From contig JAQGEQ010000058.1 of NCBI GenBank assembly GCA_034620365.1, positions 620,001 to 684,000 of the forward strand: 64,000 bases of DNA, read 5' to 3'. Each line of letters begins with the position of its first letter. Positions within the stretch are counted from its first letter, which is position 1. Shown one piece after another: positions 40,201-52,110 of this stretch. A program made the translations under genes and the position numbers. This stretch comes from Pegea sp. RAD2-039. Its lineage: Eukaryota > Chordata > Thaliacea > Salpida > Salpidae. Under the pieces are notes generated by a model. It had not been told where the DNA came from and did no database searches. It was given only the letters and a program-made list of their open reading frames with translations.

Positions 40201-43200
40201 CCAGAAGATCTTCATCTTTTTAAGATTCTACAACCTTCTAAACAAATTCCTCTAATCCACCAACTTTCAAAGATTCGAATTAAACTCTCAAAAAACTCGA
40301 AGATTCTCATCTCATTTTCACCTGATGGTTACGTCACACTTCGAAACACTGAAAAGATTGTAAGTGATGACGTCACAAGTGATGACGTCATCTCAGTGTT
40401 TTTCTAACAGAACGAGTTTGCTACTGTCAAATGTCATTCATTCTTCGACGGAGGCGCACGTGACGTAGTAATGACGTCAGATAGCAACAATTTTGTCACA
40501 ATCGGTTGCCATGACATCAATTTTTACCAATTCAAATGTAATTCGTCACACATGGTTGAACAAGCCGCGAGTTTTGTTGTTTCGATGGACAAGCTGAAAA
40601 ATATTGAAAGTCAAAACGAGATATTGGCTTCGATGTCACCATGGCAACCACAACGATGTAAAAACAACTCGCGAATCTTTAATATTTCATTGATTGTCTT
40701 CTTTCAGCTGTTTCCAGTGTCCTTTCGCGTCCAGTGACGTCATCCGCTTCTGGTGGTGATCTTGTCACTGATAACGTTACTAATGAAGAAAGTAAGATTA
40801 GTACAACTGTGAATTACGACTGATGACGTCATATTTGCAGCTGCCGCTTCGATTAGTGACGTCACGATGACGGTGTCACCAGCGCCACCTAACAACGCGA
40901 CGTGGCTCGAATTTCGTGAGTTAGACATTTTTCAAGAAGAAAATTTGAAATATGAAAAAGAGAAGAAATCAATTCGTAAGAGCATCAAGAAGCTGAGAAA
41001 CACGGTGAGTTGATCACGTGTCCATGACGTCATCATGCTGTGACGTCACTATGAGTAGATCTTGGAGTTACGCAAGAAGAATAGTGAAGTTGCGGAGATT
41101 GAAAGATTAGATCTTGATGAGTTTGATTTGGATAAAGAAAGTTTGATTGAAATTCGTGAAGCTCAAAGACACAAGTTGTCGAAAGTAAGGATTGATCCGA
41201 TCCTCATCATCTCTATAAATTTGTGTCTTCAGATTAAGGAAGAGTCGAAGATGCATAATTTGGCAAATCAGTTTCTAGCGTTTCAGATCAAAGAAAGATG
41301 TTGGGATCAAATGGAGGTTAAAGGAAGATCTTTGAAGTCTTTCAAAGGAGGTAATGAGATTGCTAACTATCCTCTGAAGTTAATTGATGAGGATCAAAAG
41401 ATGTTTCTGAATTATGTCATCCAGAAGCGACAAATTGAAATTGAAACCAAAAAAGTATTTCCAAAAAATCTTCAGTAAAATCTTAGAATCGAAAATCTTA
41501 TTTGAAACAGTTGGAAAAGTCCCTTACTTCATCAACTGCAAATATCATTGAAAATGAAGATGAAGAAGATGCAGAACAACAAAGTAAGATGACGTCATCA
41601 CAGATGATGTCATTACACGGCTCACTGGCTCCGGCAATAATTGAGTCTTCACATTTTGAGCTTTATTATTCCCAATTCCAACTGAACAACAAAGAAAACA
41701 AAATTGCTCAAATCGCTTTGATTAAGGTGACGTCATCAGATCATGTGATCGAGCTTGCATGACGTCATCACTTTATACAGAATGCAGTTGCTGCAATCAA
41801 ATCAAATTTCAATTCGAGGTTTAGTGCCGTGTTTCGGGTTAAGCAACAAAAAATTGCAAAGATGAATGAAAGAAGGAAACGGATTCATTACATCCAGCAG
41901 GTGATGACGTCACTAGATCTTTGATGACGTCACTTCCTGTTGTCGATTAGGAGTTGGGAGAAAAGGATGCAGCGGTTGATGACTTCATGATGGATGAAAG
42001 TGAGATGCCTGAGAGGTGTTTGAAAGTGGAAGATGAGGAGGTTAAGGTGGAGAGGGTCTTAAATGAGGAAGAGCAGAAGAAAAAGGATGAAGAAGATCGG
42101 ATCGCAGAAGAGAAGAAGAGATTGGAGAGTAGAGATGATAAAAGAACGCGAGGATTAAAAGATATGATGAACGGAGTGTTACAAGTTCGAAAGGAAGATC
42201 TGTTGAAGCTGGTTTGTTGTATCTTCTTCATCTTTGAGAGTCTGTGAGATCTGTGTCTTTGTAGGACATCCCTATACCGGATTTCGTGAACTCAAAAGAA
42301 GGGAAAGATTGGACAAGTGAAGAAATTGATCAGTTTGCTGAATATGAAACGAAAAAAAAAGGTTTGAAGAAAGATCTTGGGACTTTTTTAAGGATCTCTT
42401 TGATGCAGAGTTGGAAGTTGAACGCGAAAAATATCGAAAAAATCTGGAAAATGAACTGAAAAAGTTGCAGCAATTAAATCAAGAAGACATTCAAATCTTT
42501 GATGATAGTTGGAATGAATTATTTCAGAGGTTTGAGATTAAATCGAAGATAAGATTGAAGATCAATTTGAGATTACAGAAAGATTCAAGCTGAGATGACG
42601 ATCAATCAAGAAGAACTAAAGATTGTTCGTTTGATCCTCTCAATCCAAGCCGATGATCAATTTCACAACAAATTCCAACAAGTCAACTTCCTAATTGATG
42701 CCAGCAACAAATCTTTAGTTAGTTGCTCTCACTAGCATCTCAAATCTAATCATTTGATCTTCACAGAACAAGAAGCGAGAAGAGCTGGAAGAGATCACAA
42801 AGATGGTGGAAGATTTCAAAGAAGTTTGTGACAACATCATTGCTGAGGATAAACTGATGGAGAGGAGCTTCAAGCGGGAGTTTTCTGATCTTCCTCTCGT
42901 CACGGTTGACTTGCTCTTCAAGTACTTTAAACGAAGACCCAGGTTTGATTGGTTAATCGCGAGATGACGTCACTAAACCGCGATCACAGACAATTACGAG
43001 TTCAGCAAGCATCTACATTAAACTTCTACAAGAGTAGCTTGCCTCAACCAGAGATCCCACGAGAGGAAGACATCATCAGTGAAAATCTTCTCTCTGAGAT
43101 CGACTCCTTCATCAACATGCCGGATGGGATTGATAAAGACATATGGAGCCGACTTTGTGTTTCAAGGTCATCTCTCCTTTCCTCAAAACCACTAATCTAA

Positions 43201-44335
43201 TTCGCGTTTGCAGACAAAACAAGATCTTAAGTGAAGTTCGCGTCAAACACGCTATGATGACGTCACACGAAATGAACTATTTACTTGCAATTAAACGAAC
43301 AGAAACTGATGATTTAGGGCGATATCTCGACACGCTGTTGCAATTACGTCATAGGTAGAGCGTCACGAAACTAGAAACAATTTTTAATGAAAAATTGATG
43401 ATGTAGCCTGGGAGAGGAACGATTGAGGAGGAATCTGGATCTGGAGGTTCAGTTCCTACTAAAGCAAGGTCAAGTAGAGGTCGGATGCAAAGACTTTATC
43501 GCTGATTACTCGAAGAGCATCCTTATCATCCGGACTGTTATTGAAGATCTTAATAAAACTATAAAAGTATTTTCTCCTTAATTAAGTTTCGTACACAAAG
43601 TCACGCTTGAATGATTTCAAAGATATCAGGTGAGAAGAAAGTAGCATCAATGAAAGAAGTGAAAGACTTCAAAAAAGGGATTCATCTTTTGGAATGGGAG
43701 AAAAACAGATCTGTAATGCATATGGAAGATCTTCAAGCTCGCGCAAGACACATACAGATGCTAAAGTTGACAAAAGATCTTCAAACAGTAAGATCATCTC
43801 ATGACTTCATCTTCTCATCTGCTCTTTGTAGTTCCTTAACGAAGAAGATTATAATGGGAAGCAATCAAAATTGATGACTTCTTTGGAAAACTCATTCCGA
43901 GAACAAAATAAAGAGCATGAAAAAAATACGGAAAGATTAAAAGCGAAAGTAAAGATTTATCGAAAAAAAAAATAATTTTAAAAATTGAAATCATTTAGGA
44001 AGAAGATTTAAAGAAGTCAATCAGAACCAAAGTAAACGAGAATAAAGAGATTGATAAAATCCTTCAAGAGCTCCTCTTATCTGTTTCTGAGAGGAAGAAT
44101 ATCGAGCAAGTGAACAGTAAGATGACATCATTGTTAAGATCAGATGATTGATTAATTGCTTTAAGGTAAAATCAGGAATTCGAATAATTCTCAAAAAAGG
44201 TTGAAGTATGTGGTGCAAAGAAGACGTTTAGTAGATCTTGCAAAAGCTCAAGCTCAAGAAGTTGCTGTTCTGAGAGCAGAAGTCGAAAGATTAAGAATGA
44301 AGACGTTTCCTGCTCTTGTGCAGCTTGAACGTTGA
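37227..44335 (+). CDS. CFAP43: Cilia- and flagella-associated protein 43
   Basis: CFAP43 is a WD-repeat and coiled-coil protein of motile cilia that works with CFAP44 in tethering inner dynein arms. Exon 1 (37227-37255) gives MDSFGEIETK and is followed by KWTQGFNDGVVDFINDEVLC at 37430, as in vertebrate CFAP43 (WVQGF...FVND). WD-like blades run to about 39700 (VVVGSESGHVTFF at about 39170-39210). From 40.9 kb the protein is coiled coil. Conserved blocks include FELYYSQFQLNNKENKIAQI at 41660, FNSRFSAVFRVKQQKI at about 41810, EMPERCLKVEDEEVKVERVL at about 42000 and MMNGVLQVRKEDLL at about 42165. The last exon ends PALVQLER before TGA at 44333-44335. There are more than 25 exons with introns mostly under 70 nt; intron 39920-40130 is an unusual T/G-rich tract. 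Twenty-one TGACGTCA copies lie inside the gene. Confidence 0.95.
39915..40135 (+). repeat. T/G-rich low-complexity tract in a CFAP43 intron
   Basis: A long run of TTTTTGT-type sequence (TTTTTGTTTTG, GTGTTTGTTTTTT). It follows the exon ending near ...KDTTEQQ and produces spurious Phe/Leu/Cys-rich open frames. Confidence 0.8.
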
Positions 44336-44413
44336 GCAAAACTAGAAAACTTTCAACAATTCAAATATAAAAATCAAATGTAGAAAGATGTGATTACAGA
44401 ACATAAAGATGAA

Positions 44414-44419
44414 AATAAA
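44414..44419 (+). promoter_or_regulatory. Candidate poly(A) signal of CFAP43
   Basis: AATAAA about 80 bases after the stop, followed by a second copy near 44430. Confidence 0.5.
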
Positions 44420-44529
44420 AAAAGTTTCAAAATAAAAAAAACAACTTTTTTAAAATTATTTATTTTTTAAACGAAACACTGAAGATGTTAGATCGAAGAC
44501 AGAATAACTATCAGAAAAATGTTGCCTTT

Positions 44530-45345
44530 TGACAGCTCTCCAGACAATAGATGTCTTCGGACACATCCGTCTTCAACTCGACGGATTTACAGAACCAGTT
44601 TACGATGAAGGCAACAAAATGAAAGATATATTTTCGTTAGTCTTGGATAAAATCTAGGTTTCCGACAGCTTGCTGCTGACAGAGGTTCTATAGATGGCAG
44701 TTTCGATAAATCATTTTGGATTATTCCAGACCTTGGAGGTGAGCCATCAAAAAGGACTAGATGCTGATGTGGCTCTTAATCTCGGCTCCTACTGATTCTC
44801 ATTTTGGAGCTGAGTGAGTGTAGAAGGTGCGCGCGTATACGAAGGCATTCCTTTTATCTTATGGATGCAGAGAGTTATTTGACTTCATCGCTACTCAAAT
44901 CTACGACCATCAACCGTAGCAGGATGTTTTTGACAGCAACATTACTCAGAGGTTTTCCTCGCTAGTAAACAAGGCAGTCTCATTCATCATGAGAGCTTTT
45001 GCCGGCGAGGTGTGCTTCTTGAAGACAATTGTTGGTTGTGGCAGTGTTTTGATGTGACGTCATCATCCATACCGGTCGATAGACGATTCATCTTCTTAGT
45101 TTAAGAGTGAAGAACCTCATGTTTAATTTTAGATTTATTGCAAAGTCCACCACTTTAAAGTCTACTTGTCACAGTAAAATACTGCTGATCCCCATGTACT
45201 CCATGAGGGAGGCAAACTGTGACCGGAAATCAGCTTCAGGAAGACGATGATTCTTCAATGAGAATATTACATCCCTCCTGCCGACGGCAAATACCCCAGG
45301 CGCCTGTCTCTACGCCAAACAAGATTACGCTTATTAATTCAAGTC
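44530..45345. other. GC-richer patch of decayed, unidentified sequence
   Basis: Base composition is clearly richer in G/C than the AT-rich spacer around it. Short stretches look once-coding (one frame gives HQKGLDADVALNLGSY before a stop) but are broken by stops within 10-30 codons in all frames. It ends next to an LTR-like repeat copy. Probably an old transposon relic; family unknown. Confidence 0.4.
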
Positions 45346-45369
45346 ATGGCTGCAAATGACAAATTCAAC

Positions 45370-45500
45370 AGCTTGTATAGTGGACTTTACATACCTACTT
45401 TATTCTGCAGCTCACTGTGGTGTGTTTGTATCATTATTCACCGCTGTTGATACTCGTCTGTTACAATTGAATCAAGATCTCTTAAAGTGTTATCATTACA
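45370..45500 (+). repeat. LTR-like dispersed repeat, copy 2
   Basis: Matches the 3' two thirds of the 57250-57432 copy: ACATACCTA, TTCTG-AGCT-ACTGTGG, TTACAATTGAAT, TTATCATTACA end. The 5' end is missing or diverged. Confidence 0.7.
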
Positions 45501-46605
45501 CATATTTGATTGAGTTTGAATTTCCAACGATTTATGGCGTCGTCAGCGTATCTGAGCTTTTGAGCTATAATTGTATTTTTCATTTTCTCATCCATAAAGT
45601 CATAGCATTATTTACTTAACACAAAAAGTCAGATAATTTTTTTTGTTACAGCCTATTTGAAATAGCTTTAAGCTTCACAGTGCATATACTGTATACCTAA
45701 TATTTCTTATCTCTGATGCCATCTAAGCACAGTTGATAGATAGTACATTAGCATCTTTCTTAATTGATTGATGTAACAAAAGAAAATTGATATAATTATA
45801 AAAATTAATACTCAACATTTATTAGCCTTATTCAAATATATTATTTGCTATGAGCTGTTGCCTACTTTATAAAATATATATTTTATGCCTGGACTTAGCT
45901 TGATATAAAATGATTTAAGAACTTGAAGATAAGGCAATTGTAGCTGATGTAAAATAAGTTTAATAGACTAAAAGGTTTTCAAACTGATATTATTTGTAGG
46001 TTAAGCACTAAAAATCCATTTTTATCATTTAATTATTTTAAAGTTGAAATTTGCAAAAAGATAGTTTTCCACACAGCAAACTGAAATATTTTTATATTTC
46101 TTTAAATGTCTTTCATTATAGCAATCCCAGATAGCTTTACACTTTGATAGACACTCTTATCTACCCTTTTGTTAACTAGCTTTGGTTTAGCTGAATGCTA
46201 AATAGTTTCCTTTTAGTAAAATCTTAAATATGCTTAAGATAGTGAAAATATTTTTAACAGCTAATAAATCTATTTCTACAAATTTCTTCTAAGAGGATTA
46301 AATATAACTTTTGTTTCTAATTTAGATTTTGGTATAAATTATATCATTTATCACATCTAGATTTTTAAAATGTTACATCAAATATTGGTATATTCATATA
46401 AACTATTCAAAAGTTCTATTCAGTAATCCGAAGCCTGTTTTGTCTGCTGATTTTCATAATTTAGTATATCCTTTTTAAGTTTTTTATAAGCAGAACTTTT
46501 TAAGGTAAATAATCTTAATGAACTTATATCTTAGTTAAAATATTTCCTTTTGCACAGAAATTACTACTAGCTTAGATTTTTTTTAATTATTCAAAGAGAA
46601 ATATT

Positions 46606-48320
46606 ATGATGAAAACACAAAAACTGATCTTTGATGTTGAAAAACTCTTTGCTGCTAATAGCGGTAATAAAAATATTGTTATTGATCTGATTTTTATTAT
46701 GATTATATTTATACTTTTCCTTTATTTATAAAGTGGCCTAATTACCGACCTCTTAATTAAAAATCAAATAATATTCTTAACATAATTTTTTGCTACTTCA
46801 TTTTTGAAAATTAATCTGTGATTTAAATACTGTAGAAGCTAATTTTATATTTTTAGGATAACTATAAGGTTTCATTTAGTTTTGAGTCACTTTTTAAAAT
46901 AAATTAATTATATACCGATTATTACTTTTGTTGGCAAGTTATCATTTATTATATATTTAACCAAAATTCAAAATAAAGTTTTCTCACTTATTAACGTGAA
47001 ATATATTTAATAAAATATAGAATATTTATAGAATAAAGAATATATTTTTTATAACGTTTTTATATCATATATATCGCTTCGCATTGGTAGAATCAGACTT
47101 TAAGCCCAGGACCTTAAGTCACCAAATACGAGATTTGTTTGTAAACAAGATTAAACACACTTTAAAGCCATTATTTTGCCTAACTAATAATAACGTAATA
47201 AAACTTATGTATATTAGGAATATTAAGTTAAATATTTTTAGACTATAACAAATAAATACTTACAATAGTATTTAAACGTTTATAAACTAGGTTTTTAGTT
47301 AAAAAGGTTTTTGTGGTTTCTAGAAGTTTCTTTTTCTTTGTTTATTTTCATTTAAAGTTTGTTTTGTCAGAATTTAAAATCTAGTTTCTCTCTGTATAGA
47401 AAGTCTTTTTTATGAAACAACTGCTATGTACTGCTGCATCATAAAAATATTTTTCTTAAAGTTTATTTTATTAGTCTTAAAATTATAATAAGAAGAATCA
47501 TTTGTTCAAAGCTGGCAGTATTAAATAATTTATTTATTTAGCAAAGTCATTTAATATTTTTCTTTCAGATAAATAGTTTATAAAACTATTATGCTTTCAG
47601 TTTTATAACTATTTACTGTAGACAGTACAAACAAATTTTTGGTTTATTATTTATTCTAAAAACTATTTTATACAATTTAAAACTAATGATGATACTTTTG
47701 CAGAGACTTGTAAAAACTCCAGATATTTGAATGGTTCTGTAAGATGACAGCTGATGTACTATACCCAAGTGTTAGTAAATTTTATTGAAAACTTTATTTT
47801 ATTTAATGATTATCTAATGATAGCAGATAGAAAAATGTGGTCATTACAGACACACATGATTAAATATTTTGATGTAGCTTTTGTATTTATTTATCTTTAT
47901 TTGAAATACATTTTTTAGATTTATGAATGATCACTCAATAGAGATCTAATAGCTAACCTTTCTACTTTTTAGGGCATTTATGATGCTGGAAGGCTTTCTA
48001 TCCATAAACCAAATCTGTTTCTTTTTGAAGATCAGGTTTTTAAAAAACCGATAAAAGAAATTTTTGAAGATTGTTCTTCTCAAATAGCTCAGAAAGATAA
48101 ATTTACAGACAGTCCTCAACACTCTAATGACAGAGTAGGTTCTGCTGAAACACCTGATGAAGATTTAGCAGAATTGTTTACTTCTCCTGATAAATCTGCT
48201 GGCTCCCTTTTTCATATCCTGCCTGACCCTATGAATCTGCCACCACCCCCTGTTGATTGGGTTAAGGAGAAAAAGTCATTGGATATATCCAAATTTATTT
48301 TGCTAGGTTCATCCAGTTAA
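46606..48320 (+). CDS. Unrecognised three-exon gene, acidic 146-residue protein
   Basis: Exons 46606-46663 (MMKTQKLIFDVEKLFAANS), about 47705-47739 (ETCKNSRYLNGS) and 47973-48320 join with matching phases (1 then 0). Borders are canonical: GCG|GTAATA, TTTTGCAG|AG, TCT|GTAAGA, CTTTTTAG|GG. The last exon is open throughout and encodes IHKPNLFLFEDQVFKKPIKE, an acidic middle, and LPPPPVDWVKEKKSLDISKF near the stop TAA at 48318-48320. Codon composition is richer than the flanks. No membrane segment or signal peptide is visible; the protein looks partly disordered with short conserved-looking motifs, perhaps an adaptor. I do not recognise the family, and a further 5' exon is possible. Confidence 0.65.
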
Positions 48321-50139
48321 GTATTTTTAAATACCGATAAATTCTAGATTAAGTCATTTTAATGTTAATATTTGTATTTCTACCATCCCGTTTCCCATAA
48401 ATCTCATGAATTTTATGATGACTCCCCCAAAGGTATTTTCTCTTTTAAAAACTCTCAGTTAATGTAAAATAGTTTGAAGTAGTGTAACCCTTAATGATGT
48501 TGTGTAACGTTTGATATTGTATAATTTGTTTGGCTTGACTAAAATTCCTTTTCCTTGTTTTTCAATTAACCTCATGATAAAGTATTTTTTCATTTTGGTT
48601 TGTTTGTAATTAATGCTAGGAATTATGATAAAATGCATTAATCAAGGTAAGATGCCTTCTAACTATTTCTAACTACTTTATAGTTTTAGATATTTTTATA
48701 TAACTATGAAACCCATTAGGCTTTCTGTATAGGCTTGAAAATATTTTTTGTTATCAGTTTAAGTGTCGTATATCTATATTGTCAAAAGCTTTTATCTACA
48801 AGCTATGACATAATATTATAGAACAGTTTTTAGTACCTTGAAGGCACTTAAAATTTCTCTTTTTTCTTCTCTCTTCTTAAAGATTTTTTTTGTAATGATA
48901 ACCAATTCCAAATTCCCTATAATGTGCAACTAATTTTTAAAGTTGCTTAGTGTAGCAGTTCTCTGCTACACTATTCCCTTCCAACCTCCCGGGGTTAAGT
49001 TGTGGACCTGCTCGTGGTGACCCTGCTTTATTCTTTTATTCAAAGAATTCTAACTAACCACAACAGGAGTTTCATGATAATTATATACTGTGAAATATTT
49101 TAAATACTTAACAATATGCTCTAAAAATGTGACAAATATTTTTTAATAAAACATCATCCAGTATTAGATCATTTGTCTTATTTCTTCGCTTAGTCATCAG
49201 GTTTAATTTGTTTTGCAAAATATGACGTCAAAAACTTGTTGAGAAATTCATACAAATTTTTGTTATTTAATTCTATTTTAAGCTTTGGTAATATGATTCA
49301 TAAAACGGATGTAATTATTCAAGAATAAAAGTTAGATAGTGAGTAATGTAACCTTTCAACATTTTTTCCTAATTTTTAAAGATAATTGAATAAATAAAGT
49401 TTAAAATTGAATGAGGGAAGATAACTTTTATTTGCAAATAAATTCTGTGACTTCAAAACCGTAATCAACTCTAAATATTTACCAAATCTTTTTATCAAAT
49501 TCAGTTACAATAAACGCAAACAAATGTGTCTGAAAAAAGCACCTGTCGCTGACACTAATCCCACAAATAATATAACTTAGATGTAATCAGAACGCAAATA
49601 TTGAAAGGAAGAATTGTAACATCGCATTTTATTAGTCCCCAAACAGTATTTATTAATGTAAGGCATAGCTGCGAGTGAAAACCTCGCATCTTTTATAGTA
49701 AACAAAATTCAAATATTGCGAACAAAGCGATAATTAAAAGGTCCTAAGAACCAACTTTCAAGATAAATACAGAAAGAGTAGAAAGACTAGAAGTATTGGT
49801 AAAATGATAAAATAGAAGAAAGTGAAGAAACAGGCGGTGCTATGTATTACTTAATAAGAAAGCTACCTAAGTCTTGACGTTTTAACAAAATTTTAAAAGA
49901 TGCGATAGATTTTGAATGTAGCGATGGAATCGAAAAGAAATCCACACCTTGGTTGCCCTATTGAAAAAGCTGTTACTTCACTGGGTGTTATTAAAGTGGT
50001 TTCATTTCTATTAAAATCATTTTTATTAATTGATTTGTTTATTACTTGTAATAAATTATTCTATCTAGATAAGAAATTGAATCGAACTATTTTGGTAAGT
50101 GACACTAAAAATCTTTCATGAAAATAAAAACTATGATGG
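48321..50139. other. Spacer with a perfect inverted repeat
   Basis: Mostly AT-rich, with a GC-richer patch at 48945-49080 containing a hairpin (separate entry) and another mixed patch at 49500-49700. No exon recognised. Confidence 0.45.
48948..48973. repeat. 11-bp perfect inverted repeat with 4-nt loop
   Basis: TAGTGTAGCAG, loop TTCT, CTGCTACACTA. The arm CTGCTACACT recurs at 57783-57792 in another mixed-composition patch. Confidence 0.8.
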
Positions 50140-52110
50140 ATCGAATGAAAGTGGCAAGACTTACTTTCGACCGTGAAGACAGAGAAAACAATGTCACCAT
50201 CTTTAATGCCTCCGAGACTAATAATGATGATAACGACAATACATTTTTATAATAAAATGTGCTCTCAAAGCCTTGATTTTGTGGACGTTCCAAAGGTTGT
50301 ATCAATCACAAGACTTGGAGCAAAAAGCTCAGATTATCAAAGACCGCTGCAAGTGTCCTTTCAGGAAAGTTGGGACAAACGCAAGTTTCTTGTCAAGCTA
50401 AGGCTTGACAAAAAATTCGAGTGCATTAGAGTAGCACATGATATGTGTCAAGATGATCGCTTAGAAAATAAGCGTCTTCTAAAAGAGGCGTACAACCAAA
50501 ATCAGAAGGAACAACCAACTGATTTCAAATGCAAAGTTCGAGGTCCACCATGGGCTTTGAGAATTTTCAAGGTTTTTTTTTCAAAAAACGAAAGTGGCAA
50601 ATAATCACTGCACCCACATCTTCTTTTTTCAAGCTCTCTCCGCACACAATTGTAAATACCCAAGATATCAATTTACAGAATCCTATCATCAAATCTCACA
50701 ATCGTCAAAAAGACAATTCTTCTATTACATTAGATATGTTCCTCAACGCGCGGTCGATTACTAACAACATTTTTTAATTGAAAGCTCTTTTGTATTCTCA
50801 AGATTTCACATTTGTTTTATTACTGAAACTTGGTTGAAACCGTTTTATCCTGATTCTTTTCTGTTTGACGGCAATCTTTTTGTGTTTTGCGTTGTGACCG
50901 ACAATATGATAGAGGCGGCGGTGTTTGCGTAATTTACAAAACATCGCTTGTACCCAAGATCTCCAGAATTCAGATCGATGCCATTAATTGTCCAGGATTT
51001 GAGATTATCGCTTTCGATTTTCATTATTCAAAGTCCAAATTTTTTCGTTTTATAGGTACCTACCTACCTAATGATGAGGTTACTGTTAAAGCCTTATTGG
51101 AGGCTCTGAAGAGTGTTGTGTGTCCTGAGTTATATATTTTTGGGGATTTTGTTTTTAGTAAATTTGGTTGGAATAACCACAGTTAGACGAAATAGAGTTA
51201 TCTGTGGGAAAATCGTTTAACTTGGATAGCGACAATACTAATTCAGCCATTTTAAGTCATGCCTTTGTAAGCTTTCTTGATGCTAATAACCTATCTCAGA
51301 TGGTTACTTCCAATTCAGAAAAAGGGTCCCAGAAACACAACACTTAAGTACAGACGAGTTTTGCTGACTTCAGTTAGCTGCAGAACTCAAGAGCATACCA
51401 TCCACAATCATATGACCAGTCATTTGATGGAGCACCATCTAATATCTGACGTTCAGCATGGCTTTGTGAAACGAAGATCTTCCCTGATTCAATATCTCAC
51501 TTTTCTTAATGAGCTTACTGCCCATCATGAAAGTAACACTCCTTGTGACATCATATACCTCGATTTTGCTAAAGTGTTTGATTCTGTCCCCCACAACAAG
51601 CTCATTTCTGTAATGAAAAATTAAAAAATCAACAGCTTTATCTTACAGTGGATTGAAGATTACCTATCAGGTAGAACCCAACAAACTCGTGTAAAAAGAT
51701 CTTTATCTACTTCTAGTCAAATCACTAGTGGTGTTCCTCAGGGTTCTGTTATAGGTCCCCTTCTCTTTTTAATTTTCATTGAAGACCTCATTAGAAGACC
51801 AGTAGCAGTAGATGATGTCAGAGTGTTTGTGTATGTAATCAATGTCAAGCTATTATCTTGTAATCCGTCAAAACTTCAAACTGCACTACACACTATAGAA
51901 AACTGATCAACGAATTGGCAACTCAGAATCCAGCCCATAAAGTCGGAACTTATAATTGTTACTCGTAAAACAGCTGCAAATTTCTTTAACCAATACTTCA
52001 TCAATGGATTCATTCAACGAATATCTTCGGTCCTAGACCTTAGCATTACTCTATCATATTCTATCTTTATCACAAGTGTCAACAACGAAGATTAAATCTG
52101 TGTAATCTAA
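50140..52110 (+). mobile_element. CR1/Jockey-type LINE, degenerate copy B
   Basis: The longest copy. 50157-50600 is the C-terminal part of ORF1 (LTFDREDRENNV, then KVRGPPWALRIFK), sharing most residues with copy C. Endonuclease motifs follow from 50740 (MFLNARSI, an ITET-like region with frameshifts, GGGVCVIYK, FIGTYLP, YIFGDF). RT starts at about 51380 (QHGFVKRRSSLIQYLTF, IYLDFAKVFDSVPHNKL, SGVPQGSVIGPLLF). The catalytic YADD of copy A is YVIN here, the frame is broken at several points, and the RT N-terminal region appears shortened. It ends abruptly at about 52110 without the 3' tail. Clearly inactive. Confidence 0.9.

Noticed and set aside
39851-40255. Phe/Leu/Cys-rich open frames of 65-134 codons
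   Set aside because: Produced by a T/G-rich intron of CFAP43; no conserved residues and flanked by confirmed CFAP43 exons.
15136-43265. Interpreting each TGACGTCA as a CREB-responsive promoter element
   Set aside because: Copies lie within exons and short introns of four genes and are almost absent from the intergenic regions where promoters must be.
45356-45619. 87-codon open frame
   Set aside because: Overlaps an LTR-like repeat copy; other copies do not conserve the frame.
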